Made by a program: the position numbers and the translations under genes. A DNA stretch of 38,276 nt from Elusimicrobiota bacterium (GTDB lineage Bacteria; Elusimicrobiota; Elusimicrobia; FEN-1173): contig JAKLDV010000010.1 of the NCBI GenBank assembly GCA_022703335.1, forward strand, positions 1-38,276, written 5' to 3'. Under the pieces are notes generated by a model, which worked only from the letters and a program-made list of their open reading frames with translations, was not told the DNA's origin and made no database searches. Of the stretch, positions 31,648-38,276 are shown one piece after another (within the stretch, counting starts at the first letter, position 1; every line of letters starts with the position of its first letter).

Positions 31648-31666
31648 AAAATCGTCAAGCGATTTT
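31648..31666 (-). terminator. Weak hairpin downstream of panD (possible terminator)
   Basis: AAAATCG (31648-31654) and CGATTTT (31660-31666) form a perfect 7-base stem with a 5-base loop, about 58 bases beyond the panD stop in its direction of transcription. A-tract before and T-tract after fit an intrinsic terminator, but only two G-C pairs make it weak. Confidence 0.35.
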
Positions 31667-31723
31667 AGCAAATACGGATGGATTTACTCAGGAAGCGGCG
31701 TGGAGAAAAACTTCGACGGTTGA

Positions 31724-32065
31724 CTACAAATTTTTGACGAACTTGTTCTTTTTATCCACCAAAATGTTCTTGGGAACAATGGGCTGATCGGTCATTTCGA
31801 AGCCCATGATGATGATCTCCTCCCCCACCTTGATCAAATGGGCGGCGGCGCCGTTCATGCAGATCGTGCCCGAATTCCTTTTGCCCACGATCACATAGGT
31901 TTCCAGACGCGCCCCGGTGGTGTTGCTGGCCACCAGCACCTTCTCCCCCGGCCAAATGCCCGTCCGTTCCACCAAATCCTCATCAATGGTGATGCTCCCG
32001 ACATAATTCACGTCGGCTTCCGTCACGATCGCCTTATGGATTTTTGAGCGCAGCTGCCATCTCAT
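31724..32065 (-). CDS. panD: Aspartate 1-decarboxylase (pyruvoyl-dependent)
   Basis: A 113-residue enzyme that makes beta-alanine from aspartate for pantothenate and coenzyme A synthesis. From ATG 32065 it reads [19 protein letters not shown], then [11 protein letters not shown], where Gly23-Ser24 is the self-cleavage site that creates the pyruvoyl cofactor. Downstream [12 protein letters not shown] and [17 protein letters not shown] match the conserved core. The frame is open to an ATG at 32128, but that codon lies inside the promoter proposed at 32108-32136, and the shorter start matches the usual PanD N-terminus. No other pantothenate gene is in the window. It has its own promoter, so it is probably transcribed separately from the DUF3108 gene upstream. 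Confidence 0.95.
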   Translation of the reverse strand: MRWQLRSKIHKAIVTEADVNYVGSITIDEDLVERTGIWPGEKVLVASNTTGARLETYVIVGKRNSGTICMNGAAAHLIKVGEEIIIMGFEMTDQPIVPKNILVDKKNKFVKNL

Positions 32066-32107
32066 GGGATGCTTCGTCGACCCCTCTCGGAAAAATTTCG
32101 CGGTGAT

Positions 32108-32136
32108 ATTCTGGCAATATCCCGGCAATAAGTCAA
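32108..32136 (-). promoter_or_regulatory. Promoter of panD
   Basis: On the minus strand TTGACT (32136-32131) and CAGAAT (32113-32108) are separated by 17 bases, matching the sigma70 consensus at 5 and 4 of 6 positions. It would start transcription about 35 bases before the ATG at 32065, and it rules out the upstream ATG at 32128. Confidence 0.6.
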
Positions 32137-32183
32137 AACCATCCTCGGCCTCGCCCGTTCCTCGTGCCCTCGGAATTTTCCAT

Positions 32184-33005
32184 TCAGCCTTGCGGGTTGC
32201 CGGGGACGTATTCCGTCATGTCGGCCTGAAAAGCGCCCACCGCCACTTCCGACTGCAGCAACACGGGCACCTTGCGTTCGTCCCGCGTGAACCAGACCAC
32301 CAGGCGGCCCTTGCTTTTGAAGAGCCCCTCTCCCGCCAGCGTGGGCTCCACCCTCCAACATTCGAATTTCCCCGCCGGCGTCTGCACGGTCTCCACCCCC
32401 TGCACCGTCAGTTTCAGCGGCCAGTTGCGTCCGCCGGAGTTGACGTCAAAAATTATCTCCGAACCCACCGTCCATTCGCGCGTGCGCGCGTAATACAGGC
32501 TCGACAAGATGTCCTGGGTGAACGGGGGGAAGGGCTGACCCAGGCGGCTGTCGAACGGATGGTCTTTGAACACATAACTGAAAATGCCCGAGGGATGGTC
32601 GAACGCGGTGGCGGTTTCTTTGTAATAGCCTCCCTCGCGGACGCTCTGGACGAACCCCAGAGAGCAGAGACTCTCCGCGTCCATCCAGGACTCGTTGAGA
32701 TCGCGCACCTTGAACACCCTGTCCAACATTTTGTTGGTGCTGGCGCGGGAGACGATGCGGTAGGCAAGGCGACCGGCCAGGCGCTGGGGACCGCCAACCT
32801 CCATCAGCACCGAGCCGCCCGTCATCATCCCGTAACGGATGCGATAGCTGATCTTCTCGCCGGCCCCAAAAGCGCGGTTCGTTTCACGCCGCCACGCAAA
32901 AGCCGGGGCGTCGGCGCGCAAAGGAACAAAAGCCTGGAGCGCCAGCACCGCGAGGAGTCCGGCGACGCTTTTCACGCGTCTGAAACGGGGCGGGTGGATC
33001 GTCAT
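32184..33005 (-). CDS. DUF3108 family periplasmic protein
   Basis: A 273-residue exported protein. The start is ATG 33005, which overlaps the stop of the hemerythrin gene by four bases (ATGA) and yields a signal peptide (RFRRVK, then [14 protein letters not shown], cleavage near ADA). The mature part has [32 protein letters not shown] and [11 protein letters not shown], then the C-terminal [15 protein letters not shown] and [34 protein letters not shown] (positions about 195-265). This is the usual DUF3108 plan, a lipocalin- or LolA/VioE-like beta-rich fold of unknown function found in the periplasm of many Gram-negative bacteria. The family call is fairly sure; the role is unknown. Confidence 0.85.
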   Translation of the reverse strand: MTIHPPRFRRVKSVAGLLAVLALQAFVPLRADAPAFAWRRETNRAFGAGEKISYRIRYGMMTGGSVLMEVGGPQRLAGRLAYRIVSRASTNKMLDRVFKVRDLNESWMDAESLCSLGFVQSVREGGYYKETATAFDHPSGIFSYVFKDHPFDSRLGQPFPPFTQDILSSLYYARTREWTVGSEIIFDVNSGGRNWPLKLTVQGVETVQTPAGKFECWRVEPTLAGEGLFKSKGRLVVWFTRDERKVPVLLQSEVAVGAFQADMTEYVPGNPQG

Positions 33006-33406
33006 TTTTTTCGATGGATGAATCTCACGTAGTCCATGTCGGATTGCCTGATGTGATTGACGATCCAACCGGAAAACAACCGGCTCACTTTCATGGCGAT
33101 CCACATGTCGCCGCCCCGCTTGAACTGCGCGACGAGATCATTGAGGGATTGAGTGATGTCCGTGTGTTGCCAGGAATGGGCGCTGAGCTTTGGATATGCG
33201 TGCGCCCGCATGAATTTCTCTTCCGCATGGAAATGCCTTTTCACGTAGCCCATCAAGAACTGGAGGGCCTCGCCCACGGCCTTGTCGTTTTTCCCCCGCC
33301 CGACGGCCTCGAACAACCTGTTGGCCCGTTCGAAGAGCTCGCGGTGTTGCCCATCGATCAATTCAATGTCGGTCCGAAGCGAGTCGTCCCAGACGATGGC
33401 CGGCAC
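33002..33406 (-). CDS. Bacteriohemerythrin
   Basis: A 134-residue di-iron protein. The ligand set is complete: H21 (IDGQHRELF), H58 and E62 (HFHAEE), H77 and H81 (HSWQH), H118 and D123 (NHIRQSD). This is the hemerythrin pattern W-x-x-x-I-D-x-Q-H, H-x-x-x-E, H-x-x-x-H, H-x-x-x-x-D. Bacterial hemerythrins bind oxygen reversibly for sensing, storage or delivery and may interact with NO. There is no fused signalling domain. It lies 24 bases after a flavin-reductase-like gene and overlaps the DUF3108 gene, suggesting an oxygen- or redox-related small operon. Confidence 0.94.
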   Translation of the reverse strand: MPAIVWDDSLRTDIELIDGQHRELFERANRLFEAVGRGKNDKAVGEALQFLMGYVKRHFHAEEKFMRAHAYPKLSAHSWQHTDITQSLNDLVAQFKRGGDMWIAMKVSRLFSGWIVNHIRQSDMDYVRFIHRKK

Positions 33407-33430
33407 AGAAAGCCCCTCACGTCCGACCGG

Positions 33431-33925
33431 CTAACCGGCCAGACACGTGACGATCCCGCCCAGATACATGCGGTGATAGTCCTTCAGCGGATAAAAAGCG
33501 GCGATCTTCGGGTCCCGGAAATTCTTCGGGTCGAAATCCTCGAAGTAGATCTTTTCGCAGATCACGACCAGCCGCGCTTCCTTGAAATACACCGTCCCGA
33601 ATTCCTCCACCGGCGTCAGTCCGCTACCGGCGATCTTGTCGGTGTCCCGGCCGGAGTTGCTCCCGCAGTAGTTCAGCGCGGAACGATATTTCTCATCGAA
33701 GAACGAAAGGGAGAACCGGTCGTTTTTCTCCAGAAATTGATACGTGTGCCGCACGGGCCGCACAAAACAAAAACAGACGTTCTTGTCCCACAGAACGCCG
33801 AAACCGCCCCAGCTGGCCGTCATGGTGTTGCACGACTTCTTCGTGCCGGCGGTGATGAGCGTCCAATCCGACCCGAAAAGCTTGAAGGGGTTGACCCGGA
33901 TGTCGGCGGGAGAGATCTCTTTCAT
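33431..33925 (-). CDS. Flavin reductase-like / flavoredoxin-type FMN-binding protein
   Basis: A 164-residue split-barrel flavoprotein. WTLITAGTKKSCNTMTASWGGFGVLWDKNVCFCFVRPVRHTYQFL (about residues 21-65) carries the family pattern: T-x-x-M-T-A-S-W for flavin contact, then R-P-x-R-H-T. F-S-L-S-F-F follows (about 71-76), and a C-terminal G-G-I-V near the end. Such proteins bind FMN non-covalently and reduce flavin or act as flavoredoxins in anaerobes. The gene follows the GH94-like gene by three bases and precedes hemerythrin, so it is in the same transcript. Electron partner unknown. Confidence 0.85.
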   Translation of the reverse strand: MKEISPADIRVNPFKLFGSDWTLITAGTKKSCNTMTASWGGFGVLWDKNVCFCFVRPVRHTYQFLEKNDRFSLSFFDEKYRSALNYCGSNSGRDTDKIAGSGLTPVEEFGTVYFKEARLVVICEKIYFEDFDPKNFRDPKIAAFYPLKDYHRMYLGGIVTCLAG

Positions 33926-33928
33926 GAC

Positions 33929-36900
33929 CTATCTCCCGCCACGGAGAGGGCTGGATCCGAGATCGCGGACCACCTGGTTGACTTTCAGATCCCCGCGCGG
34001 CTCCTCCATGTCCAACGGAAGGATCACCTCGTTTTTGAGCAGGCTCGCCCCCGCCACCCCCTCGAAGGCCTGGCGGAACATCCAGCCGGCGGCGCCGGTA
34101 TAGCCGTGCCAGATCATGCGGCCCTGATCGAACGTGGTGAGCATGTCCGCGGCCTGTTTGTTGGGCTGGCCGCCGTAGAGTTCGATCTGGTCCGGAGTCA
34201 CGTGGTCCAACGGCGATATTTTCCGCCAGAGCCGGTAGGCGGCGGCGCGAAATTCCTTGGCCTTGGCGGCCTCGCCCTGCTGCGCGAAACGTTCCGCCAG
34301 AATGCGCGCGGCCTTGACCAGCCATTGAACCCCGTGGCTGTACATGCCGTTCTCCCGCACGCCTTCGGGGTAGTGACTGCTCCGTCCCAAAAAGGGCTTG
34401 GTGTCTTCCCGCAGGGCCGGCCAGCCGAGGAGGATGACGTTCTCTTTCTCCAGCACGCGCAGGGCGGTTTGGAACACGGTGAGGCTGCGTTCCGGGTTGA
34501 TGCCGGCCATCACCGCCCACGCCGCGGTGAGGGCGTCGATCTCCCACACGCCGCTGTCTTTGACGCCGATCTCGGTGCCGTCGTCGTGGATGGCGCGCAG
34601 ATACCGGTCCTCCCGCCACGTCTTCTCCAAGGACTCTTCGAGACTTTTCAGACGGACGGCATAGTGTTCCTTGCGTTTGGGGCCGTCCTTCTTCTCGATG
34701 AGGGGGAGCATGGCTTTCAGGATGTAGTCGAGGAAAAATCCCAACCACACGCTTTCCCCCCGCCCCTGGCTGCCGATCTCGTCCAAGCCGTCGTTCCAAT
34801 CGCCGGTGCCGATGAGCGGGAGGCCGTGCGCCCCCATGCGCTTGTCCAGAACCAGGTCGATGGCCTTCATGCAGTGCCGGTACACGGTGTCTTCTCGGGT
34901 GGAACGCTGGTAGACGGACCCCCAGCCGTGTTTCATCTTGGGGAGCGCCTGGAACGGGTTCTCTGAACGGAGATAGGAGGTCATCTCCTCGAGGAGGGTC
35001 TCATCCCCGGTGGTCCGGACGTATTCCCCCACGGCCCAGGGGAGCCAGAGGAGATTGTCGGAGGCGTGAGACCGGTTGGAAAACGCGGTGCGGCCGTCGT
35101 GGAGCGTGTGGAACCAGTGGACCACGTCTCCCTCGATGAACTGCTGCGAGGCGTGCAAAATAATTTGTTTTCGCGCCAAGGCGGGATCCACCCAGACGAG
35201 GTTGACGGAATCCTGAAGCTGGTCGCGGAAACCGAAGGCCCCGCTGGTCTGATAGAAACCGCGGCGGGCCCAGAGGCGTTCGGCGATGCCCTGATATTTG
35301 AGCCAGTTGAGGAGCTGGTCGAACTCCGGCTGGTTGGAGCGGATCTTGACCGTTTCCATGAGGCTGAGCCACCACTTGCGCGTCTCCAGCAAACGGGCGC
35401 GGGCGGACTCGACCGTCTTGTATTTCTGTATCAGCGCGGCGGCCTGTTTGCGGTCATCCACCTGCCCCAGGAGAACGACCACGGTGCGCTCGCTTTTGGC
35501 GGGGATGTCCACCGTGGCCAGGAAGCCGGCGATGGGCCGGTCCTCGTCCAACCGCAGGTCGGCCGGCACGCCCTTTTCCACCATAAAGGGATGGTCCGGA
35601 CCGCGGCCCGGCCCGAAGAATCGGCCGCGTTCGGTCTCCACCCGGTCCGACGGGACGGAGAGGGCGGCGAAAGCGGGGCCGGTGCGGAACGAGTTGCGGG
35701 GATTTTCGAAAAAGACGGCGTTGAGGGCGCGGTCGTGGGCGACCTGAAGCGGACCGTGGCGGCGTTCCGCCTGGCCGGTGAGCACCACCTGGAAATACGG
35801 GGCGAGACGGAAACGCCGCGTCTTGTCCGAATTGTTCTTGATGGTCAACAGATACACGCCGGTCGAATCCGCCGGGGGCACGAACACCGTGAGTTCCGTC
35901 GAGACCGTCCCCCGGGTCATGCGGAAGAGGGCGGTGCCGTCCACGCCGAACTCGCATTCGTGTTTGGCGGAATGGTCGTTGAGCGGGTGGAGCGTGGGAC
36001 AGTACCACTCGTTCTCGTCCCGATCGAACAGATAGATGGCCTCGGCGGATACCTCGCGCGTGACGGTGTCGGGCCAATCGGGCGTGATGGGGTTCTGCTG
36101 GGAGTTGCCGTTCATGGAGGTATGCAGACCGCGGTTGGTGACCATGACGGTGTGCCCGATGGCGTTGGACATGGCGTGGTCGTACGGCCGGGGCGTGTAC
36201 GGCGTTCGGACGAACAGCTTGTTGCCGTTCTCCGTGAACTCCGAATAGGGCTGGGGCGTGCCGGGCAGGATCTCCCCGTGACCGATCAAGGGGGCCTTCG
36301 CGCCTTTTCGGGACGCCTCGCGCGCGACGGCCTTTCGTTCGGAGGACGGCGTGGGACGGAGATATTTTTTGATGAACGCCAGGGCGTTCTCCCGGTTTTT
36401 GGCGCAGCCGATCATCAGGCGCAGGGACTCGGCGGATTTCGGCGGCAGCGCGACGGGCAGAGACAGGCTGGCGATGGGATCGAAGGTGGGATAGGCCGCG
36501 GCGGCCCGGGCCTCCAGAAAACCCAACGTTTCCAGCACGCGCGGCGTCCAGAGGCTGCGGGCGCGGCCGATGAAATCCATCCGCGAGGAGAGGAATCCCT
36601 CCGGCGACCGTTCCGACGCCAACAGGCCCATGGACTTGGAATGTTTGGACCAGGCCAGCACGGCGTTGACGTCGGCGGCGTATTCCATCTCCGGAAACAG
36701 ACGGTTGTATTGTGTGTGGCCCTTGTCCGCGTCGGGTCGGTCCAGCACCCACTCGAGATAAGGGACCACCTTGAGCTGGCGCGGCGCGTCCGTGAGGTTC
36801 TCAAGCGTCACGTCCACGATCTCCGCCGGAACGTCGGGGTCCGGCAGGGACATCGTCACCGTGGTGCGGATGCCGTTGTGGGTGTTGACCACGCGGAGGG

Positions 36901-38276
36901 CGTCCTCGGCCTGTTCCACGCGGGACGGTTCGAATTTTTCTTTGGGGAAATTCCCCATCACCGGCCAGGACCGGGAGGGGTTGCCGGGTTTTGAGACCGT
37001 ATCCACCACGAAGAGGGCGCGGCCGCAGGGATGCAGGGGGTCGTAGGACCGCCGGGTGAGGTCGTATCCCTTGGAAAGATATTCGCTGTGTCCCTCGCCG
37101 TTCTCACCGATCGCCAGCCGGTATTCCCGGTTGACCAGCTCATAGACCTTCTCGCGCCGGAGCGCGGCCCGACGACGGAACGAGCGCAGGACGAAAGAAA
37201 CCACCGTGCCCGCCGCCACCGCCGCCAGCGCGAGGACGGCCCACTGAGACAGCGTCAACGCCCGCGCCGCCGAAACCAGCCCACCGCCCTGAGCGGCGTT
37301 CTGGATTTCCTGCGATTTGTTCCAGGCGTAATCCCAGGCCTCTCCGCGCGGGATGTAGAAAGGAATGAGCAGGGGCGCCCAGGTGGTGAACCGCTTAACA
37401 CCTTCCGGGATGTATTGCTGGGCGGCCGACCGGCCGATGAACCGCGCCACGCGTTCGTCCAGCTTGTTCATGCCGATGAAACTCAGGTTCACCAACGTGG
37501 CCACGCGCAGCCCCATGTGGTCGAGCCAAATGAGAACCCGCACCAGGTCGTATGAGAGAAGCGCCACGAAAACCTGAAGGCTCCAGGCCTGAAAATCCGA
37601 CGGACTGAGCGTGATGTTGTGATACACGGCCACCAAGGTGCGAAGGGCGCCGTCTTGGTTGTACCAGGTGGCCTTGGCCATCATGCGCAGGAAGGTGTTG
37701 ATGATGGGCGACATCCACAAACCCCACCGGAGGACGTGGATCATGTTCATGGTGAGCTCCACGAACCCCGCCTTGGAGAAGAAATGTTTGATGGGCGCGT
37801 TGTCTTTCTGGAAATACGCCTCCATGAAGGTGCGGTTGACGGCGAAGAGCCAGGCGGCGATGGCCCAGCCGATGACCCCCGCGAGGGCTTCGTTGTAGAG
37901 CAGTTTGACGCCGCCGCTGAAGTGGCCCAGGTCGACCCGGCCCCACTTGCTGAGCCACGGATAGATGGTGTAGTCCTTGGGCTCCAGCCCGGCGCTGTTG
38001 TAAAGCTTGAATTTTTCGACGATCACGGGGACCTGGGAGGAATCCAGATAGAACGCCATGGCGCTGCCGATGAACCCGCCCATGAGCGCATCGATGAAGT
38101 AGAGCCGCCACGACTGGAGCCGCCCTTTCCGACGGACGGCGTTCACGGCGTCCCGGACGACGCTCACCCCCACCGAGGCCAGGAGGCCGATGGCCAGACC
38201 GAACCACAGCCGCTCCGACATCTCCCGCTGGAACAGCCCCTGCGTGAACCCATAAGCCAGACCGGCGCCGGTCACC
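33929..38276 (-). CDS. GH94 / cyclic beta-1,2-glucan synthase-like membrane protein, 5' end outside the window
   Basis: At least 1448 residues, open to the window edge, where the first visible codon is GTG 38275; the true start is probably outside. Residues about 1-360 hold around seven hydrophobic segments with sizeable loops. A beta-sandwich glycosyltransferase-36/GH94 substrate-binding region (with DHAMSNAIGHTVMVTNRG and YLFDRDENEWYCPT) leads to the GH94 alpha/alpha-barrel (from about 1000), with YGAFGFRDQLQD-like and HASQQFIEGDVVHWFH strings. GDWNDG at 1158-1163 carries the catalytic Asp (D1162). In NdvB/Cgs proteins this region trims or sizes cyclic glucans by phosphorolysis. Whether a GT84 synthase part lies upstream cannot be seen. 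The C-terminal end after GWMFRQAFEG is about 60-80 residues shorter than usual for GH94. Confidence 0.85.
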   Translation of the reverse strand, partial: VTGAGLAYGFTQGLFQREMSERLWFGLAIGLLASVGVSVVRDAVNAVRRKGRLQSWRLYFIDALMGGFIGSAMAFYLDSSQVPVIVEKFKLYNSAGLEPKDYTIYPWLSKWGRVDLGHFSGGVKLLYNEALAGVIGWAIAAWLFAVNRTFMEAYFQKDNAPIKHFFSKAGFVELTMNMIHVLRWGLWMSPIINTFLRMMAKATWYNQDGALRTLVAVYHNITLSPSDFQAWSLQVFVALLSYDLVRVLIWLDHMGLRVATLVNLSFIGMNKLDERVARFIGRSAAQQYIPEGVKRFTTWAPLLIPFYIPRGEAWDYAWNKSQEIQNAAQGGGLVSAARALTLSQWAVLALAAVAAGTVVSFVLRSFRRRAALRREKVYELVNREYRLAIGENGEGHSEYLSKGYDLTRRSYDPLHPCGRALFVVDTVSKPGNPSRSWPVMGNFPKEKFEPSRVEQAEDALRVVNTHNGIRTTVTMSLPDPDVPAEIVDVTLENLTDAPRQLKVVPYLEWVLDRPDADKGHTQYNRLFPEMEYAADVNAVLAWSKHSKSMGLLASERSPEGFLSSRMDFIGRARSLWTPRVLETLGFLEARAAAAYPTFDPIASLSLPVALPPKSAESLRLMIGCAKNRENALAFIKKYLRPTPSSERKAVAREASRKGAKAPLIGHGEILPGTPQPYSEFTENGNKLFVRTPYTPRPYDHAMSNAIGHTVMVTNRGLHTSMNGNSQQNPITPDWPDTVTREVSAEAIYLFDRDENEWYCPTLHPLNDHSAKHECEFGVDGTALFRMTRGTVSTELTVFVPPADSTGVYLLTIKNNSDKTRRFRLAPYFQVVLTGQAERRHGPLQVAHDRALNAVFFENPRNSFRTGPAFAALSVPSDRVETERGRFFGPGRGPDHPFMVEKGVPADLRLDEDRPIAGFLATVDIPAKSERTVVVLLGQVDDRKQAAALIQKYKTVESARARLLETRKWWLSLMETVKIRSNQPEFDQLLNWLKYQGIAERLWARRGFYQTSGAFGFRDQLQDSVNLVWVDPALARKQIILHASQQFIEGDVVHWFHTLHDGRTAFSNRSHASDNLLWLPWAVGEYVRTTGDETLLEEMTSYLRSENPFQALPKMKHGWGSVYQRSTREDTVYRHCMKAIDLVLDKRMGAHGLPLIGTGDWNDGLDEIGSQGRGESVWLGFFLDYILKAMLPLIEKKDGPKRKEHYAVRLKSLEESLEKTWREDRYLRAIHDDGTEIGVKDSGVWEIDALTAAWAVMAGINPERSLTVFQTALRVLEKENVILLGWPALREDTKPFLGRSSHYPEGVRENGMYSHGVQWLVKAARILAERFAQQGEAAKAKEFRAAAYRLWRKISPLDHVTPDQIELYGGQPNKQAADMLTTFDQGRMIWHGYTGAAGWMFRQAFEGVAGASLLKNEVILPLDMEEPRGDLKVNQVVRDLGSSPLRGGR

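Noticed and set aside
31724-32128. Longer PanD starting at ATG 32128
   Set aside because: That codon lies between the -35 and -10 boxes of a good promoter, and the extra residues do not match the PanD N-terminus.

Overview
The window is a GC-rich, gene-dense piece of a Gram-negative (diderm) bacterial chromosome. It encodes a FadL-type porin, a TonB-dependent receptor and a PorV/PorQ-like barrel, so an outer membrane is certain. The mix of PorV-like protein, Kelch/Fn3 protein with a FlgD-like C-terminus, excisionase-type HTH fused to receiver domains, and many receiver-first histidine kinases recalls uncultivated phyla such as Elusimicrobiota or Omnitrophota. That placement is inference; no marker gene here fixes it. 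Nearly all genes lie on the minus strand; only a three-gene block at 4107-6809 and a gene tail at 1-60 are on the plus strand. No transposase, integrase, rRNA or CRISPR array was seen.

Layout. (a) 57-3987, minus: an HTH-receiver regulator, then four tightly packed small membrane-protein genes of which at least three carry lycopene-cyclase (CrtYc/CrtYd-type) domains, then a membrane histidine kinase. (b) 4107-6809, plus, divergent from (a): FadL-type porin, small membrane protein, secreted alkaline-phosphatase-superfamily enzyme with a non-ATG start. (c) 6820-13372, minus: Kelch/Fn3/FlgD-like surface protein, PorV/PorQ-like barrel with TPRs, and a TPR/coiled-coil/HEAT membrane protein, joined by 4-base overlaps. 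(d) 13426-24055, minus: a nine-gene signalling operon: HTH-receiver regulator, TonB-dependent receptor, periplasmic ABC_sub_bind-like binding protein, multi-PAS/GAF kinase, two receiver proteins, two receiver-first kinases and a final receiver protein. (e) 24412-31296, minus: addA and addB (recombinational repair helicase-nuclease) and tRNA-Leu(UAA). (f) 31297-31723: a non-coding stretch full of palindromes, including three related tandem hairpins. (g) 31724-38276, minus: panD with its own promoter, a DUF3108 protein, bacteriohemerythrin, a flavin-reductase-like protein and a large GH94/cyclic-glucan-synthase-like protein running off the window.

How the genes fit together. Block (d) reads as an outer-membrane-to-nucleoid sensory chain: TonB receptor, periplasmic binding protein, sensor kinase with a periplasmic domain, a relay of several receivers and two soluble kinases. 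The only DNA-binding output in the block is the HTH-receiver protein that heads it. Block (a) repeats the theme on a smaller scale, with an HTH-receiver regulator and a kinase bracketing carotenoid-cyclase-like membrane proteins. Block (c) looks like a secretion/display unit in which the PorV-like barrel may serve the protein with the FlgD-like tail. Functions are inferred from motifs and gene order; the strongest calls are addAB, panD, tRNA-Leu, hemerythrin, the kinases and the TonB receptor.
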